A DNA stretch of 64,000 nucleotides. Origin: Fragum whitleyi. Its lineage: Eukaryota > Mollusca > Bivalvia > Cardiida > Cardiidae. The notes below the pieces were generated by a model that made no database searches, was not told the DNA's origin, and saw only the letters and a list, made by a program, of their open reading frames with translations. The stretch covers positions 49,149,258-49,213,257 of the forward strand of contig OX411552.1 of assembly GCA_948146395.1 (NCBI GenBank), written 5' to 3'. Shown piece by piece: positions 42,807 through 54,893 of this stretch; within the stretch, counting starts at the first letter, position 1; every line of letters begins with the position of its first letter. The position numbers and the translations under genes were made by a program.

Positions 42807-45800
42807 CTAAATAAAAGTAATTGTTCGGGTTATCACTATGATTATTCTAAATATTGAGAGGTATTTCAATAAATACTCAGTTTCAAAAGAAAGTGTACAC
42901 TTTTAAAATTCGGATATTTGATTTTGAGTGATTTACTTATGCATCCAACAGTTGATAAATAGTTATTCTGATATTGCATTTAGTACATTTCTTGTGCCCT
43001 GCCTTGCAATGAATGACAATTGTAAACTGCGCGACAACCGTGTTTGATTTTCTGCTTTTTTTAAGAGACGATGAGATTATTTATTGATTTAATGAGGTAT
43101 GAAACTCAAAACCGTATCACACTGAAGCGGACCCATACATGAGTCTGGCTAGGTTTTAAGTTTCATAACTCTATGAAATTAGCAAATATTATCTTCATAT
43201 CTTATAATTTGATATCATGGGGCAAGAAAGTAAATAGTTGCCAGTTAAGAAACAGATGTTTTAAAGGGCTACTTTTGGCGGAAGCAACCAAAAAAAGCTG
43301 CGTCCTCAAATTTGTTTTCATCTGGAAAAAAACCCGAACTTTTCATCCATCCAAAACGTGTATGAATATTAACATATTGATGGTCACACATAAAATTAAA
43401 TTATAAAAAAGTGAACTCACCGAGGCAATATCATAAGCACCATAAGTAATTTCAGTGAGGCAAAATTTAATCAAAGTTGAGATCAATAGAATGGCCACCA
43501 GGACCGGAGCGACAAACTTCCAGACTATCTTCCAGTATACACTTATCTTCTTTCCAATCATAAACTCAATATCATCAGCAAATCTGAAAACAATTATGGC
43601 ATTGAAAATTGAAATTAGAAAAAAAAATGAATCTACGGACAAAGTGTTTTTCTATAAAACGGGTTCTTTGAGACAAAATTCAAATTACATCAGACCTGAA
43701 AAAAAACACTTCTTACATGTTAAAGCATCATGTATAAACAATCAGTAATGGATACGAATGGAATCAATATTAGACAGTTGCCTACTTTATTTGACTAAAA
43801 TATATTCGTTAGATATACAAAAAAAATGTTCAGTACAGTCATGCGTCCAGGATGAAAATAAAATTTGAGAAAGTTTCGAAATTGTTCCTGGCTTTCCACG
43901 CAAGGTTACATTCAAAGAAAAGTATCATTAATAAAACGTTTCGGCATAGTTTTTAACATGAACAGGACTTGCTGATTCTTGCTTGATCTTTAGATTGTCA
44001 ATAAATGAAGGTCATACATACTTGTTAACACCATAAACATAACCGACCGTAAAACTTTCAAACATTGCCACTGTTATCAAGGGGAAAGATCCGGCGTAGG
44101 AATCAAACAAAGCGACCCAATAGGAACCACTTCCTTGCACAAACAGTAGACCGACGGAACAACTGAATACACAGATGATTGCTGAAATAGACATGACATG
44201 TATGTGACCCATCACGCGAAAACGGACCATCTGGTAAAGTAAATATTTGGAAAAGGGATTGGATTCACCAGAGGTCAAATAGAAGGCGAATTACGAAAAT
44301 TGTTATATGAAAAGGTTGAAAAAATCATTCTATTTTAAGAAAATATATTGTTCGTTAAAAGTGTCGACTCTGGTCAGTCTGCGCAGATAGCGCACGTATA
44401 CAATTCTGCAGTATAGAACTTATTATGGGAGTAAAAACTAAGATAAATTGCGTTCAGATAATAAGAACTTCCAGCCATCGTTTGTACTAAGTCAATACCT
44501 CGGTAACAAATCAATGAAGACAAGAGACAAAACAAATCTAATTTGAATAAATTAGATTTTTTGTATACACTGAGGAACTTGTCCTTCACAAATAAAAATG
44601 TGACCTGAAAGGGACATTACTGTGAACAATTTATAAGCTTGTAAACTGTAACATTTTCCCCTTTTATAGCGAATATACTCCTAGTAGTATCTTTTAAGTG
44701 TTCGTAGACGATCATTTTTCTAAAGCATACTGTAAATAAATTAAAGTTCGATCATGAAAAGTACGGTTTGTGGTATTAGAGGAGAGCATCTTTCAAAATA
44801 GGCATCTTTTGTAAAAAGATATGGACTATCCATTTTCAACATTCTTAACTCACTCAAAGTCAAATTATTCAAAACTACATTCTATAATCCGTTTTGATTA
44901 CCGCTCTATACTTCGCTAGAGAAATTTCTAATTACTTTCTTTAGTTCTAAACCATATTATCTTTTCATAAGGTAACTGAATAGCAAAATGGTTTATAAAG
45001 AAAAAACGGGATCTGTAGAACATTTACCAGACACCAGCCACTTCCTCCTTGAGATAAATGGCAGGGGTTCGAGATCGTAGATGGACGCAGTGTATCCCTC
45101 GATGGTTCCAAACTCACTTCCCATCCCCAGCGATAATAACATCATGAAGAAAATAATTGACCAGAATGGGGCGGAGGGTCCGAACTCTACGATGGCTTGT
45201 GTGAAAATGATAAAGGCTAGGCCGGTACCAGAAGCAGCCTGAAATGTACAAAATCAATACATTTATAGACCAGCAAATTCAAGTGAGTAATCAAAGATCA
45301 ATTTAACATTGGAAAACGGTTTCTCGAACCTCACTCTTGCCTGTGGAAATATACTCATATAATAATTGGGAAAAAAAACAATAAATTTACAAAAACAATA
45401 AATGTACAAAATATTGAATGAAATAATGAATGTACAAAGTCAAGGGACAGGGAAAAATAGGGTAATTATGGTTATTGTTGAGGATATAAAATGAATGGTA
45501 ATGAAATATCGAATTTATTAGACGAGTCATCTATAGGATAAACAGGTAAAACCAAGCAGTTTTTCTTTTCATTTTTTTTATTTTCCATTGATAAAGATTT
45601 CAAAAATTTGTAATTTTACGCAGACAAATTGATAATTCTTTTCAAAATATGGTATGTCATTTTGCGGTAAACAAATAAAATCATTTTATGCCATAGATCT
45701 AATTTCTTTTACCTATAAAACTACGTTGGTTAGCCATTACAAACTATATAGAAAAGTTATCTTCAGTCAAACAGAAAGGGTTAATCGTACAAATAATATC

Positions 45801-48800
45801 TATATTTTCCATATTGGACTGTACGGCAGCCCTCTTCCAACAGTAGAACGGAAGTGTAAATAAGTTGGTATAAAATTTTCGCTGGGTTAACTTCGAAGAC
45901 TGAAATATAGAATGCTATAAACACCAATCGAGTTTATAAAACGCATTTACAAGCTAAATGGGCATGTATTATTTTTTATGTACATATATACCTGGTGGCC
46001 GATTATATACCATATTATAATTGAGAGTGTTCTGACCGACATTTAGGACAATGACCCTTACTTTTAAATATATACTTAGTTCCAAAAGAAAGTGTGCACT
46101 TTTGAATTTTGAATATCTCTGAAATTATGCAATCTGTCGTCATGGAATGTCGCATGACTATCCCCAAGAGTATGTGCAAACGATATTTGAAAACGAAAAT
46201 CACGCAATGAGCAAACATTTTCTGCTAAATTGAGACATTTTATTTTATATGTTTTGCATGTGCAACACGCTTTAGACGAATAATTGGTCTGAAAATGCAT
46301 TCAGTTCAATCTTTGCGGCTTTCCTAAGCATAAAATCACATCTTCAATGCAATTGTGCATGATGATACAGCGTAGTTTGCCTACCAATAAACGTTGTTGA
46401 ATAAAATCGAACCCTGTCAGATTTAAAACGTCATTTAAATTGATTGAGCATTCATGTTCCAATAGAAATCGAGGTCATCATTTTGTAAGATCTTTAATAA
46501 GCAAATCGAGATGTCATAAAACGCCATTGCACCATTCGACGACAAGTTACTGGCCTAACAACGTAGCAATGTCTAACGTTGACGTACACGTAACGTCTGA
46601 ATAAAAATTAAAACTTTTGTTTTGGAAATGGCTTGGAATGGCTTCTTAAACTCTATAAGGCAACATCAAGACATAGCTTTTACCATAGAAAAAGTTGAAA
46701 GGAGGTCAAATCGCAACAATTTAAGTTCTGTCTGCGCGTATGCAGCATGCGATACTTTATCCAAATCTGATTTGACTTTTAATTTCAGAAGGCCTTGACT
46801 CAAGTATGGTATCAAATTCACTCCATAATTTCCCCCCAACTTTGTTAAAATCTAGAAAATGCAAAAATGGAAAGTGCACACTTTCTTATGGAACTCAGTA
46901 TATAATATCCTTTTTTTTTTACCAAAATACCAAAGGGGAAAATGTAAAGCATTCAACAGTGGAAAGAAACTCAAAAAAAAAAAAAAAATAAAATAAATTA
47001 AATTAAAACAAGAGGGCCGTTGGCCCTGAGTCGCTCACCTGAGAAAAAAGCTTCATTACCTAGGTATGTCCATGCAACCACAGAAAAAGAGATTTTCACT
47101 TATTCAATCAGATAACATTTGAAATAATCCTTCCCCCCTCTGCTCCTCCCCTGGTCATTATTTATTTAAGCTTTTTTCATAAAAGTTCTGTGATCAGCTA
47201 ATCTATGCCAGATATACAGAATGAGTCTGAGACTTTTAAAGTTTTCTTTAATGAGTTGATCAATCCATGTCAAATATAAAGGCTGTAGGGACTCAAAATT
47301 CTCAACAAAGCACCCCCTTCCCCCAAGATGCTCTGCACCTGGTGAATCTACAGTCATGATTTTAGCTAATTCAATTAATGTCCATAATTATGCTGATCAT
47401 CCATACCAATTTTCAAGTCTGTAGGACTCCTGGTTATTTAAGAAGAAGTTTAAAGATTTCAAAAATGATCCAAAGAACTACCCCCTCCCCAAGACACTCA
47501 GCACCTGGTGACCCTACAGTCACGATTTTAGCTATTTTAATTAATGTCAATATATTGATCACCCATGACAATTTTCAAGTCTGTATGGTTCCTGATCCAT
47601 GAGAAGAATAAGGTTAAAGATTTCAAATTTGATCCAAAATACTATCCCCTCCCCCCTAATGCTCCGCATCTGGTGGCCCTACATTCATGATTTTAGCTAT
47701 TTTACTTTAGATCCATATGCTTATCATCCATGCCAATATTGAAGTCTGTAGGGCTCCTGGTTCTTTAGAAGATGAAGGTTAAAGTTACAAAATTTTCACA
47801 AAAGTACTATCCCCTCCCCCCTGGTCCTCTGCACCTGGTGGCATTACAGTCATGATTTTAGCTATTTTTATTAAGGTCTATGAGCTGATCCTCCATGCCA
47901 ATTTTCAAGTCTGTAGAGTTTGTGGTTCAAAAGAAGAAGAAGGTTAAAGTTACAAAATTTTCACAAAAGTACTATCCCCTCCCCCCTGGTGCTCCGCACC
48001 TGGTGGCATTACAGTCATGATTTTAGCTATTTTTATTAAGGTCTATGAGCTGATCCTCCATGCCAATTTTCAAGTCTGTAGGGCTTGTGGTTCAGAAGAA
48101 GAAGGTTAAAGATTACAAAATTTTCACAAAAGTACTACCCTCTCCCCCCTGGTGCTCCGCACCTGGTGAATCTACAGTCATGATTTTAGCTATTTATATA
48201 AAGGTCCATATGCTGATCATCCATGCCAATATTCAAATCTGTCAGGCTCCTGGTTCAAAAGAAGAAGAAGGTTAAAGATTACAAAATTTTCACAAAAGTA
48301 CTACCCCCTCCCCCCTGGTGCTCCGCACCTGGCAGCCCAAAAGATATGATTTTAGCCATTTTCATTAAGGTCTATGAGCTGATCATCCATGACAATTTTC
48401 AAGTCTGTAGGGCTCCTGGTTCCGAAGAAGAAGAGGCTTAAAGATTACAAAATTTATCCAGAGTACTACCCCCTCCCCCCTGGTGCTCCGCACCTGGTGG
48501 CCAAAAAGATATGATTTTAGCTATTTTTATTCAGGTCTATGAACTGATCATCCATGCCAAGTTTTAAGTCTGTAGGACTACTGGTTGAGAAGAAGAAGAA
48601 TTTTAAAGATTTTCTTAAAATTTCACCTTTTGTTGCCATAGCAATCAGAGTTTGTCATGGATTTCAATTCTTTTAGCTATTTTTGAAGGGGACCACCTAA
48701 GCAACATTTCTGTAAAATTTGGTGTTAATTGGCCTAGTAGTTTAGGAGGAGATGTCGTTTAAAGAAATTGTTGACGGACGCCGGACGACGGACGACGACC

Positions 48801-51800
48801 GACGACCGACGACCGACGACCGACGGACGGACGCCGGAGGAAAGGTGATCACAATAGCTCACATGAGCACTTCGTGCTCAGGTGAGCTAAAAAAAAATCG
48901 TTCGATTGGGGAAAATTATTCAAAATTAATTTAACAAAAATCCGATAAAAAATATTTTGTCTAATATATGTACAAGAAAGAAGGCACGTGACATTAATCT
49001 AATCTCCAAACTTGGCACCAAAAGTGTTTACCTTCTGAGCGTTATAAAGAGGTTAATCAAGGTATTAAACATAATTCTGAACCAATAGTAATAACTATAC
49101 AATTTAAAGTCTTAAACTGCATACATTTAAGTGCCTTACATTAATGTATTTGTAGTTGATTTGATCCCAAATTGACCCACAATGAAAAAAAAAAAGGCTC
49201 ATATATCAATAACTGGAAAAAATATCAATTTACATAATATATTTTATTTCAATACCGTATGTAACTTATTACTATGAACTATTAAAGCACGTGCAAAGCC
49301 GAGTAGGAATTATCAGATCTTTATTTATTCAAATGAAAGAGGTCAAGTTCGGGTCAAACAAGCTTAGGTGTAGAACGCGTCTTTCGTTTCGATCATAAAT
49401 GAAAACTCATTTTCAACGAAATCATAGAAACTTTTTTTTTATTAAAGTGTGATGTATAATTGCTAATAATATTATTTTGATGCGAGATATACACGTGTAA
49501 TAAAATGACAATAAGTCTTATCAATAGTTTTAAAAAATGGGGTAGGTTTTTTTTAAAAAGGGCAGCAATGCCATCTGCAATGCCGCCTGGGACATATATA
49601 AGCATTTAACAATTTATCTCCGTGCCAGTGCTACACAGATAGCGGGTGGGAGGGTGTAATTTTGGTTTTAAAATAAGATTTTTTTAAACTATTGCTGCAC
49701 AAATCCCATGTTGTGTGTTCTCATTTGAATCGTCTCGTCAAGACGATTCAAATGAGTACCCACAACATAGGGTTTAATTGAGAAATAAAGATTTTAGACC
49801 GGCTTTACCCCCTCTTATCTATATGCTCTGTGTCCATGATGATTTTTTTGCAAAACGTTAAGACAATAATTACACGCAAAATTTCATGTGAGTTTGCGTC
49901 TAACCCAAAAATACACGTTTATTTGCATCCAACGTAAAAAAAAAAACCAACCTCGAGGTGGGGTACCAAGCGTTCGCCAACATTTTGTAATTCTTAACCC
50001 GAAATTTGTCTCCTAATAAAACGCGGATAATTTTAAGTCCTTACCGAGCAATCAGGGACCAGGGGCCAGTTTCATCAAAACATTTAGGACGTATTTTGTC
50101 TTATCTGTGTCTTACAACATATTTAGTACAAAAACCACGTATCACCAATCTATTAATACCTATGTAAAGTGATTGCTGTTGTTACTTATTCGAAAGTAAC
50201 CAGAAAGACAAAAATACGTCCTAAATGTTTTGATGAAACTGGCCTCAGTTTTACCAAAACATTTAGGACGGATTTTTGTCATACCGATGACTTACCACAT
50301 ATTAAGGACAATAATCACGAATCACCGATCTATCAGTACCTATGTTAAGTGATAGTTGTTGTTACTGTGTCGAAAGTAACCAGTAAGAAAAAACTACGTC
50401 TTAAATGTTTCGATGAAATTGGCTCAAGCCCTACCTTATAAATGAAAAATCTCCCAAAATACTAAATAGTTTCCCGTTTTGAGCGTTTAATCCAGACCCT
50501 TTTCATTTTTAATTTGAGATGATATTCGGGAAATATGATAATAATTATAAAATAATTATCAATTAATATTTTTTAAAAGTGAAGTAATGAACTTGTGACC
50601 TACGTTATTCAAATCTGCTTCCATATCACACGTCCAGAACTTCGTACTGTTGACTTGAACTGTGCTATACTTTAACGCTTCCTGTAACGACGTTTCTGTA
50701 TAGTTTAGCGCCACATCGGGCTGCAATACTGTGAATATTTCTAGGTTACTGAAAAAAGATAAAATAAAGAAATTAAAATCTAATATTTTCATCAAGTTCG
50801 TGAAAGATCGTTGGTCAAGATGGATGATGTACTATATATGAGTATACGATAGAACAGTTCCTGTTGCAATTCTCCTTAATAGTTAAAATTTGTAAAAAAT
50901 CGACTTTTCATATTTTTGTGATGTTTTATAGAGTTTTTTAATTAAAGCACAACTTCAGAGAAAATGCATCAAAGATATTTGCACTGCGTTGAAGATAATG
51001 AAGCACAGGCCAGCGTCAAAAAATTGTATTAACCCTTTCCTGTTTTACAAAATGTTGGACCTGTCCAAATTCAAAGGTTTTGCAGACGAAAAATTAAAGT
51101 GGAGTTAATTTGAAAAATAGCCATTCAGTAGGGTAGAAAAGAGTGTGGAAAAAGAAGAAATTGCTTGTCAGAAGCAATTTCTTCTTTTTTCACAATGTTT
51201 TCTCAATCATAAAATCTCAGGTACGTAAAAAGCAGAGATTAAACAGCAAAGGGTTAAGACGATATTAAATTAGTGGTCATTGAAAACCGAATTATTCAAC
51301 AAGTTATCTATTAACGGATAAAAACGAGGCTGTGCCGAGTTTTTATCTGTTTTTAGATGACGAGTTTAATTAATTTGGTATTTTATTAGCACAATATTGA
51401 TATTTTATTCATAATATGACCTGAATGTTTGCGATTAAACGAGAAAATTACAAAATATATCGATTCACGTTACTCCACAAAACAAATAACGTCGTTTGAG
51501 AAATAACGTCAGCAAATGCATTTTGACGTCGTTTTCTCATCAAAATATAACGTTGCTATTCGTTCTAAGCTAATTTGCATTGTTATTTCACTATTGTAAA
51601 AACACCCGTATCATGATAAAATATCAAACGGGGTTATTTCATTCCCGGGACGTGGGTCATATTAAAATTTTTATTACACAGTGATGCATATCTAATGCGC
51701 AAACTCTAGTGCTAAGTTTTCAAGAATGAGAGAATGTTTATTGAAAAAACATATACAAGGGAGATAATCATAAAATCTTCCCAAAATGTTTTGTGAAATA

Positions 51801-52083
51801 TTTTGAAATAACCCTTATCGTGTTACTAAATATATACTTACTGTTTCATGCAATTTTCAAACATAAGAGTCGCTTTAAAGCCAAGTACAGCAAAGATAAC
51901 TGTCGAAGCAAACAAGGCCGTGAACCAGTTAACAAGGGAGATAAGTATGGCGTCTCTCTGCACGTTGTTATGGATAGGGTTGTAGCTGGAGAAGGCAATT
52001 AGACCGCCGAACCCGAGACCGAAGGAGAAGAAGATCTGAGTCGCAGCGTCCAGCCATACTTGTGGGTCTGCTAACCGATCCAT
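42510..52083 (-). CDS. SLC6-family neutral amino acid transporter (B0AT/SIT-like), C-terminal 405 residues
   Basis: Minus-strand exons in transcript order: 52083-51842, 50748-50604, 45238-45028, 44181-44022, 43583-43421, 42806-42510; phases agree and the stop is at 42512-42510. Exon 1 carries [16 protein letters not shown] (TM6) and TM7; exon 2 the extracellular loop 4 region; exon 3 TM8 with SLGMGSEFG, whose Gly-Ser pair matches SLC6A20 at the sodium-2 site; exon 4 TM9-TM10; exon 5 [11 protein letters not shown] and TM11; exon 6 TM12 and a cytoplasmic tail. SLC6 proteins couple substrate uptake to sodium, usually with chloride. The fit is best to the SLC6A15-A20 branch (neutral amino or imino acids); substrate cannot be read from the sequence. 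TM1-TM5 exons are not in the window, so the gene is partial at its 5' end. Confidence 0.9.
43421..43583 (-). CDS. SLC6 exon: intracellular loop 5 and TM11
   Basis: 163 nt, phase 2 to phase 0: [18 protein letters not shown] followed by a tryptophan-containing helix. D-D-I-E-x-M-x-G is a hallmark of the B0AT-like branch. Confidence 0.92.
44022..44181 (-). CDS. SLC6 exon: TM9 and TM10
   Basis: 160 nt, phase 1 to phase 2. [18 protein letters not shown] matches the family pattern G-x-Y-W-x-x-x-F-D-x-Y-A, and VGYVYGVNK the V-x-Y-V-Y-G pattern. An inverted-repeat element begins ~20 nt upstream of its acceptor. Confidence 0.92.
44201..44395. mobile_element. GTGACCCGTCACG-family MITE, truncated, beside an SLC6 splice acceptor
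   Basis: Left end TATGTGACCCATCACGCGAAAACGGACCATCTGG, interior GGAAAAGGGATTGGATTC, half hairpin GTCTGCGCAGATAGCGCA. Right end absent. Its outer edge is ~20 nt from the acceptor of the TM9-TM10 exon. Confidence 0.7.
45028..45238 (-). CDS. SLC6 exon: loop 4b and TM8
   Basis: 211 nt, phase 0 to phase 1, starting [20 protein letters not shown] and including [19 protein letters not shown], the best SLC6 signature in the window. It ends RRKWLVSG. Confidence 0.92.
47007..48890 (-). mobile_element. Rolling-circle-like element with eight ~160-bp units
   Basis: Read on the minus strand: TTAGCTCACCTGAGCAC-GAA-GTGCTC start (hairpin), a CGTCGGTC microsatellite (48779-48833), eight tandem units (plus-strand marker GATTTTAGCTATTT near 47361 to 48515), then CTCAGGTGAGCG, the hairpin GGGCC-AAC-GGCCC and TCTTGTT. 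CTCACCTGAG/CTCAGGTGAG are subterminal inverted repeats. No transposase is encoded. Lies in SLC6 intron 2-3. Confidence 0.8.
49701..49775. repeat. Fold-back element with 35-bp arms
   Basis: AAATCCCATGTTGTGTGTTC...GAATCGTCT (49701-49735) pairs with AGACGATTCAAATGAGTACCC...GGGTTT (49741-49775), with few mismatches and a 5-nt loop. Confidence 0.85.
50060..50424. mobile_element. Two head-to-tail MITE copies
   Basis: Each unit (~50060-50247 and ~50245-50424) begins with CAGTTT-ACCAAAACATTTAGGACG or its equivalent and ends with CGTCYTAAATGTTTYGATGAAAYTGGC. Interiors agree (GATCTAT-AGTACCTATGT, GTCGAAAGTAACCAG). The units share the junction GGCCTCAGTTTTACC. Confidence 0.8.
50604..50748 (-). CDS. SLC6 exon: extracellular loop 4 region
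   Basis: 145 nt, entering at phase 2 and leaving at phase 0, between TTTTTTCAG and GTAGGT. It reads [15 protein letters not shown] with possible glycosylation sites NYT and NST. The long polar extracellular insertion before TM8 fits the SLC6A15-A20 branch. Confidence 0.8.
51149..51190. repeat. Short hairpin
   Basis: AAAAAGAAGAAATTGCTT and AAGCAATTTCTTCTTTTT are inverted around GTCAG. It resembles the core of the 13071-13425 element in layout. Confidence 0.7.
51312..51354. repeat. Hairpin with GAGGC-TGT-GCCGAG loop
   Basis: GGATAAAAACGAGGC and GCCGAGTTTTTATCTG pair; the loop motif recalls those of the fold-backs at 39684, 53627 and 63601. Confidence 0.6.
51842..52083 (-). CDS. SLC6 exon: TM6 and TM7
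   Basis: 242 nt starting in phase 0 and ending CA|GTAAGT. It reads [16 protein letters not shown], then the unwound TM6 region with conserved Gln and Ser of the chloride site (QIFFS). TM7 reads NWFTALFAS: the residue four after Asn is Ala, where chloride-dependent members have Ser. The acceptor (CCAATTGCAG) directly adjoins the end of a mobile element starting at 52096. Confidence 0.9.
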
Positions 52084-52095
52084 CTGCAATTGGAA

Positions 52096-52975
52096 AACAA
52101 GAGGACCATGATAGGCCTATATCGCTCGCCTGAGTATGTGAGTTCAAAGATTTTAAGTCTTTCTACAACTTCTTTTGGACTTTTATTAGACATTACATTT
52201 AGTTGGGCTCTAATGACCAATATACGAATAAAAATTACTTTGAATCGTTTTGTTAGATAAGGGTGAAACCATGAAAAAAATTGGAAAATTGTATGTCTTA
52301 GGGTTAAGAATGATACCATCTTATCAAAAGCCTTTCTTCTACTACCTTTTTGTTAGTTGAGGTCCAATAATAGAGGGCTTGGTTAGATTTCAGGATTTTG
52401 ATTTCAATCAATTTGGCCGAAAACATAGACCGACGATAACAAAGAAAATAATAGTATACAGCCTAAAAGTTTGAGAAGAATTAAAGATGCGTTTGTTAAG
52501 CACAAGTTTCTCCGCAACTGCAAAATTTCCGAAACAGTGGTTTGTTACGCGAAAGACACTTTTGAATTAGATTGACCTTGAAATCGTTTCTCTACCACAT
52601 ATTATACCAAAGTTATAAATTTTGTTCAATTTCTATTAAAAATATCTGCGATCCCACGCCATAGGGCTTGTTTAAAGATACAGCAATACTTTGAAGTATT
52701 TCGGTACTCAAAAATTTAAATGCAAAAATTGAAAGCCTTGTGCATTGTTGTTTGGGTGATGAAGACGATAGGTTTTTACTTTGTTGCCATGGCAACTAAA
52801 GATCAACATCGATTCCAATTCTGTCAAGTATTTTTAAAGTGCTCGGCCTAAGGGTCACTCGTGTGAAGTTAGGAATCTAATGTATAGTTTGGGAGGAGAA
52901 GGTTTTTTTAATTGTTTTTTGGAAGGACGGACAGTTAGACGGACGAAAAACATTCATTGGTCACAATAGCCTATA
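52096..52975 (-). mobile_element. Degraded rolling-circle-like element abutting the SLC6 TM6 exon
   Basis: The plus-strand end AACAAGAGGACC-ATGATA-GGCCT then ATCGCTCGCCTGAG matches the right-hand ends of 47007-48890 and 54894-56494. GGACGGACAGTTAGACGGACG and GTCACAATAGCCTA at 52920-52975 match their other end. The inner tandem core has decayed. Confidence 0.65.
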
Positions 52976-53626
52976 CTATCTCAAAAACTACTAGGTCTGT
53001 CTATTGTTAACGATAAACTTTGTTTTAAATAGTAATCGAAATTTATCTTCGGCAAACCATGTACGTTGTTTTAATTGATAAAAATGAAACAGCATGTCTG
53101 ATTGACTAAAAATAACTTCCGTTAAAAATGTAACAAATGATTATCTTCAAATACATGAGTTCTGATGTCTAATTTTTTATCTGAAAATGAAGGGAAAGGC
53201 AATCAACAAACATCGTGTCTTTATTTGCTATTTACCAAGAAAAAAAAAATAAAAAAAAAAAAAAAAAAAAATCAAAATCGAACCACTGATCAGGTCGAAC
53301 GCTTTGTCGATACAGATATAATAATCTATTATAAAAACAGTACATTTGCGAAATGAAACGTATAAATATCGACAGAAGTTGGGCTCATGGATAGAAGATG
53401 GATAAACCAAGACGATGCAAAGGAAGAATGGTAAATCGAGAAAGACATTGTATTCAATTTTATCTTATAACTATACCAATATCTGTATGATAACATCCCG
53501 TATGATATTTTTTATGATATCACATAGTTATTTTTAAAACAAAGATATAATAAGGTTATTTTTAGAAACTTGCATTTTAGTAAGAAACATCGTCGAAAGC
53601 AAGTCAAATAGAGGTTATAAGATAAA

Positions 53627-53782
53627 TATAATACGTACTAAGTGTATTTTATTAAAAAAAATATCTAACTCGGTTGTGAGAATTGATAATTGTCTCGGAA
53701 GAGCCTCGACAATTTTCAATTCTCCCAACCTTGTTAGATATTTTTTTCATATAATACACTAAGTACGTATTATATATATAAC
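53627..53782. repeat. Long fold-back element, copy 2
   Basis: ATACGTACTAAGTGTATTTTATT, AATATCTAACTCGGTTGTGAGAATTGA and the loop CTCGGAAGAGCCTCG mirror 39684-39829. Confidence 0.8.
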
Positions 53783-53799
53783 ACGATGGCGTAAAACGC

Positions 53800-54352
53800 A
53801 TATATGAAATAAGAAGAAATTACATTGAACTTTATTATCACTGAATTTCATATGCCATGTGTTTAAACTGTGTTCACAGACAGCTCCGCCTATTTTCCAA
53901 TGCAACATCATCTTTAGCGAACGTTGACTCTTTTGACGTCATATAACCCACGTGATAAATGACGTGCTTCGCTTTCTGTGAAATTCTCCCTATATCATTA
54001 CATTTTCATTAATTATACACCCAGAAAAATGTTTAAAAATATTTTACACCCAGAAGAGGGTTAAAATCTAAGATCAGAATTGCGATCGTGTTATAATGTA
54101 TAAAATTTCCTTTACGTGTTGGAATTTCAACAAATGTTATATGCAAAGCAAAATCCTAGGGCTCCGCCTTCGGATTTCTATCTTTTACATATCGCTTCTC
54201 CTCCACCAGACGTTATTCGTGGACAAATCAACGCGAAATATGGTAAAAGAAATGATTTCATAAATAAGGAAGGTCTTTATTTCACGGTAGGACACCGACC
54301 AACATACTGCTGTGATATAGGCCTTTGTTATAAAACTATCAATACAAGTTAA
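53800..54352 (+). repeat. Dispersed repeat segments A and B
   Basis: 53800-53960 matches 9740-9905. 54116-54350 (a 78-codon open frame) resembles 63318-63400 (CATATGGCTCCTCCGCC-like, ATTCGTGGACAAATCAACGCGAAA). The frame is therefore part of a repeat, not a host gene. Confidence 0.6.
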
Positions 54353-54893
54353 ATCATTAAGCGTTATGGATTAATAAAGAATTTTGGATTAATCATTTAT
54401 AATACTTTATAATTTAAAAAAAAATATGTGCATGCGAAATACAAATGTCACACGGTTATTACTACAATGTTTATTTTTCTTCATCCCTTTTTTTTTATTT
54501 AAACCTCGTTTAAATGAGTCGATAAAAGTATATAATGTTAACCTTGATATGTATCATCATCTGAACTTGAACTTTAAACACAAATATAAAAGCATCATGA
54601 AATGTGGTTAGATAAAAATAAAAGCTTTAACGATTTTAGTCACGGACTTGAATGATAACGATGATGCAATACTCTGAGAGTATCTGATACGGCTCTTCTC
54701 ACGCAAACGTCACGCGTCAAAATATCTCTTGACCATGGAAACTTCGTAACAAGAGGACCGTCGATATATATCGAGAAAGGGCGACCAAAACCTCGTAAAT
54801 CCAGCTTATTTAAGCTGTAGTTACGAGGAATTAGTCACCGTCCAACTTTGTTATAAAATCGGTACTTTTAAGACACGATTACCTGCTAACTTA

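Noticed and set aside
47166..48441. Several short open frames as a peptide family
   Set aside because: They repeat because they read across tandem units of the 47007-48890 element.
53250..53271. Poly(A) run as evidence for a retrogene
   Set aside because: No spliced coding sequence precedes it; simple low-complexity A-rich tract.
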